Shown: positions 62,161 through 64,000 of the stretch, piece by piece
Numbering within the stretch: position 1 is the stretch's first letter
Layout of the letters: the number at the start of each line of letters is the position of its first letter
From: Paenibacillus turicensis
GTDB taxonomy: Bacteria; Bacillota; Bacilli; Paenibacillales; Paenibacillaceae
Assembly (NCBI RefSeq): GCF_017873435.1
Contig: NZ_JAGGKG010000001.1
Location: 518,777 to 582,776, forward strand
Direction: 5' to 3'
Length of the DNA stretch: 64,000 nt
Translations under genes and position numbers: made by a program
Notes under the pieces: model-generated
Database searches by the model: none
Told to the model about the DNA's origin: nothing
The model's input: only the letters and a program-made list of their open reading frames with translations

Positions 62161-63807
62161 ATGGAAAAGTATAAGGTTTTAGACTTATTTGCTGGAGCCG
62201 GAGGATTAAGTCTTGGATTTCACCAAACTGGTAGGTTTGAAACTGTAATGGCTGTAGAAATTAATGAAAATGCGGCTAGAACATATGCTCGAAACCATAG
62301 AATAGAAGTTAATACTCAAGATATTAAAAATATTGATTTTAAGAATTATAAAAAATATCCTAAACTTAAAGATGTTTCCTTAATTATTGGAGGTCCCCCA
62401 TGTCAGGGGTTCTCAAATGCAAACCGACAAAAAAGCGAATTGTTCTCAAATAACAACCTTCTAGTTAAAGAGTTTGTAAGATCAATAAAAGAAATCCAGC
62501 CAGTTGCTTTTGTAATGGAAAATGTAAAAGCTATTAGTTCAGATAAACATAAGTTCTTCGTAACTAATGGTGAACTTGAGGATATAGCTTCAATAGGTGT
62601 TCAAATTAAAGAAGAAGATATCTTTATTGGCAACACAGATTTCTTTAATGAACAGCTTATAAATTTATTTAATGAAAAAAAAATATTAAGTCCGTTTGCA
62701 GATAATAAAATAATTACTAAACTCAAATCCCTTATTAGATACACTAATAAACACAAAGATGTTAAAGACTTTATTGATAAAAACTCCAATTTCTTTAATA
62801 GGTATCTTCCAGACTGGAATCAACATTTTAATAATTACGATTACAAAGAACTTAGAGATCTAATCAGAAATTTTAAAATAAGTCTTGAATATAAAAAGAA
62901 ATACAAAGAATTTAATTCAAATTTAATTGCTCAAGCAAAACAAATTATAGAAATACACAACATAACCTTAATATTCAAAGAAATTATTGAGAAAAAAATA
63001 GAGTACTCTACAACATTCATTAAAAAAGATAAGGGGATTTTCATTAAAGGTTTTACCTTTACTGTTATCGATTATTTACTAAAAACTTTTGAATCACTTG
63101 GTTATCTATTAGATTATGGTGTATTAAATTCTGCTCAATATGGTGTACCACAAGAAAGAAATCGATACTTTATTATTGGACATCTGAATTCACAACCATC
63201 ACTTCCTTCATCAATTTTATCTGAAGATGATTTTTTTACTATTGGATACGCTATTGAGGATCTTGAAGAACTCCACCCTAGTTTTAGTGCATCAGATGAT
63301 ACACAAATTAGAAAAAACAAATGGTTAGACCATCCATTAAGTAACTATTTAAACGCAGGTGTTGAGTTTCTTTCAAATCATGTTGTCACACAATCAACAA
63401 AAACTGCTCTCAAAAGGTTTAAAAGTCTTACACCTGGTCAAAATTTTCATGATTTAGATGATTCATTAAAATCAACCTATACTGATACTAAAAGAACTCA
63501 AAATACAATATATAAAAGATTAGATTATACTGATGTTTGCAATACCGTTGTAAATGTAAGAAAATCAATGTGGATACATCCTAGGAAAAATAGAGCAATT
63601 AGTATTAGAGAGGCAGCACGATTGCAATCGTTCCCTGATGACTATATTTTTACTGGAACAAAAGACTCTCAATATCAACAGATAGGTAATGCAGTTCCAC
63701 CCTTATTGGGTAGAGCAGTAGCTGAACAGTTACTGTATAGCCTTAATGATAAGCCACATAGAACACTAGCAGATTTATTTAATAAAGAAAAAGAAGCAGT
63801 TCACTGA
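62161..63807 (+). CDS. C5-cytosine DNA methyltransferase
   Basis: A 548-residue enzyme methylating cytosine at carbon 5. Motifs: I VLDLFAGAGGLSLGFHQTG; IV LIIGGPPCQGFSNANR (Cys81); VI AFVMENVKAI; VIII GVPQERNRYFIIGH; IX ISIREAARLQSFPDDYIF; X QQIGNAVPPLLGRAVA. Between VI and VIII is an insert of about 150 residues rich in Lys, Asn and Ile, larger than usual. GGTGGAG precedes the ATG at 62161. Base composition is more AT-rich than the neighbours. No restriction gene is visible next to it; remnants of IS elements are on both sides. Confidence 0.94.
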   Translation: MEKYKVLDLFAGAGGLSLGFHQTGRFETVMAVEINENAARTYARNHRIEVNTQDIKNIDFKNYKKYPKLKDVSLIIGGPPCQGFSNANRQKSELFSNNNLLVKEFVRSIKEIQPVAFVMENVKAISSDKHKFFVTNGELEDIASIGVQIKEEDIFIGNTDFFNEQLINLFNEKKILSPFADNKIITKLKSLIRYTNKHKDVKDFIDKNSNFFNRYLPDWNQHFNNYDYKELRDLIRNFKISLEYKKKYKEFNSNLIAQAKQIIEIHNITLIFKEIIEKKIEYSTTFIKKDKGIFIKGFTFTVIDYLLKTFESLGYLLDYGVLNSAQYGVPQERNRYFIIGHLNSQPSLPSSILSEDDFFTIGYAIEDLEELHPSFSASDDTQIRKNKWLDHPLSNYLNAGVEFLSNHVVTQSTKTALKRFKSLTPGQNFHDLDDSLKSTYTDTKRTQNTIYKRLDYTDVCNTVVNVRKSMWIHPRKNRAISIREAARLQSFPDDYIFTGTKDSQYQQIGNAVPPLLGRAVAEQLLYSLNDKPHRTLADLFNKEKEAVH

Positions 63808-63819
63808 ATTAATGATATG

Positions 63820-63880
63820 CTCCCATCATAGTAGACAGTAGAAAAAACAAAAATTCTACTTCTACCATGATGGGAGTTTT
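63820..63880 (+). terminator. Terminator-like hairpin between the methyltransferase and IS3-like genes
   Basis: CTCCCATCAT (63820-63829) and ATGATGGGAG (63867-63876) form a perfect 10-bp stem with an inner TAGAA/TTCTA pair, followed by TTTTTATAG. Its 3' arm provides the GGGAG Shine-Dalgarno of the next gene, so the fold may also hide that start. Confidence 0.75.
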
Positions 63881-63884
63881 TATA

Positions 63885-64000
63885 GTGTCTAAAAGAAGCA
63901 AGATATCATATGAAACTAAAATACAGGTTGTAATACGATGTTTACAGCACAAAACCAATCCAAACTTTGAGGCTAAGCAGCTTAAAATAAGTCCAAATAC
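63885..64000 (+). CDS. IS3-family transposase OrfA-like, 5' end only
   Basis: A GTG-initiated frame, 9 bases after GGGAG, runs off the window after 38 codons: MSKRSKISYETKIQVVIRC, LQHKTNPNFEAKQLKISPNT. The opening MSKRSKxSYETKxQVVxRC and a helix-turn-helix in progress are typical of IS3/IS150-type OrfA proteins. The rest lies beyond 64000, so integrity is unknown. Confidence 0.6.
   Translation, partial: MSKRSKISYETKIQVVIRCLQHKTNPNFEAKQLKISPN

Noticed and set aside
1..64000. CRISPR arrays, tRNA or rRNA genes, known riboswitches (SAM, purine, T-box).
   Set aside because: I looked in all intergenic stretches; no regularly spaced repeats, no cloverleaf with a GTTCRANNC arm, and no conserved riboswitch core are visible, including upstream of glyA, the yxjG-like gene and guaD.

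Overview
The window looks like chromosome of a low-GC, motile, Gram-positive bacterium of the Paenibacillus/Brevibacillus kind. This rests on gene content, not on a search: two complete YesM/YesN two-component systems paired with Lpl-type sugar ABC importers, AGGAGG-type ribosome binding sites with frequent GTG and TTG starts, lipoboxes, a Hag-type flagellin, a DUF4179 anti-sigma factor and a DUF4317 protein. I see no rRNA, tRNA, CRISPR array or prophage.

Layout. 0-2 kb: end of an alpha/beta hydrolase gene and a secreted PKD-like protein behind a sigma-D-like promoter. 2-15.7 kb: a tRNA-dihydrouridine synthase gene, then a long minus-strand catabolic locus (histidine kinase, AraC-type response regulator, solute-binding lipoprotein, two permeases, Nif3-like protein, two esterases, DUF3237 protein, PfkB sugar kinase, sucrose phosphorylase). 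Import, de-esterification, phosphorolysis of sucrose and phosphorylation of the released fructose would fit use of an acylated sucrose. 15.7-16.1 kb: a MITE-like element with a perfect 8-bp target duplication. 16-28 kb: YcaQ-like glycosylase, isolated flagellin, guanine deaminase with a purine permease, SF0329-like protein, a transglutaminase-like lipoprotein, an amino-acid permease and a GNAT enzyme. 28.3-32 kb: an RsgA GTPase translationally coupled to an APH-fold kinase, behind a leader with a 12-codon peptide and a strong terminator (apparent attenuation), with a second APH-fold gene divergent. 32-33.2 kb: a Fic adenylyltransferase that has lost its N-terminus, joined to the tail of a type I restriction specificity subunit, then a second copy of the MITE family. 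33.2-35.1 kb: ECF sigma factor and anti-sigma factor.

35.2-42.1 kb: a probable sulfur-compound regulon of two minus-strand units. One is a YxjG-like methyltransferase plus a GNAT; the other a Cys-rich upstream ORF, a GNAT, a Xi-class GST-like protein and a polar amino-acid ABC importer. Both are preceded by the same duplicated control region, and an AraC-family gene is divergent. 42.2-47.3 kb: a stalk-domain exported protein, a glutamine amidotransferase, glyA, a MocR regulator and a PLP-homeostasis protein, with a perfect 14-bp palindrome between glyA and mocR. 47.5-55 kb: a second Lpl/YesMN sugar-import locus ordered like the first; both have a hairpin after the binding-protein gene and a cre-like site before it. 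55-61.3 kb: DUF4317 protein, Eis-like GNAT, alpha/beta hydrolase with TetR, a small lipoprotein whose 3' end is also found as a decayed copy beyond the hydrolase, and a secreted C39/papain-like peptidase behind a leader hairpin. 61.4-64 kb: an accessory patch with a broken IS30 transposase, a solitary C5-cytosine DNA methyltransferase and the start of an IS3-type transposase gene.

The 47340-47484 stretch, the 5' half of 55006-55252 and 56426-56590 show nothing I can name.
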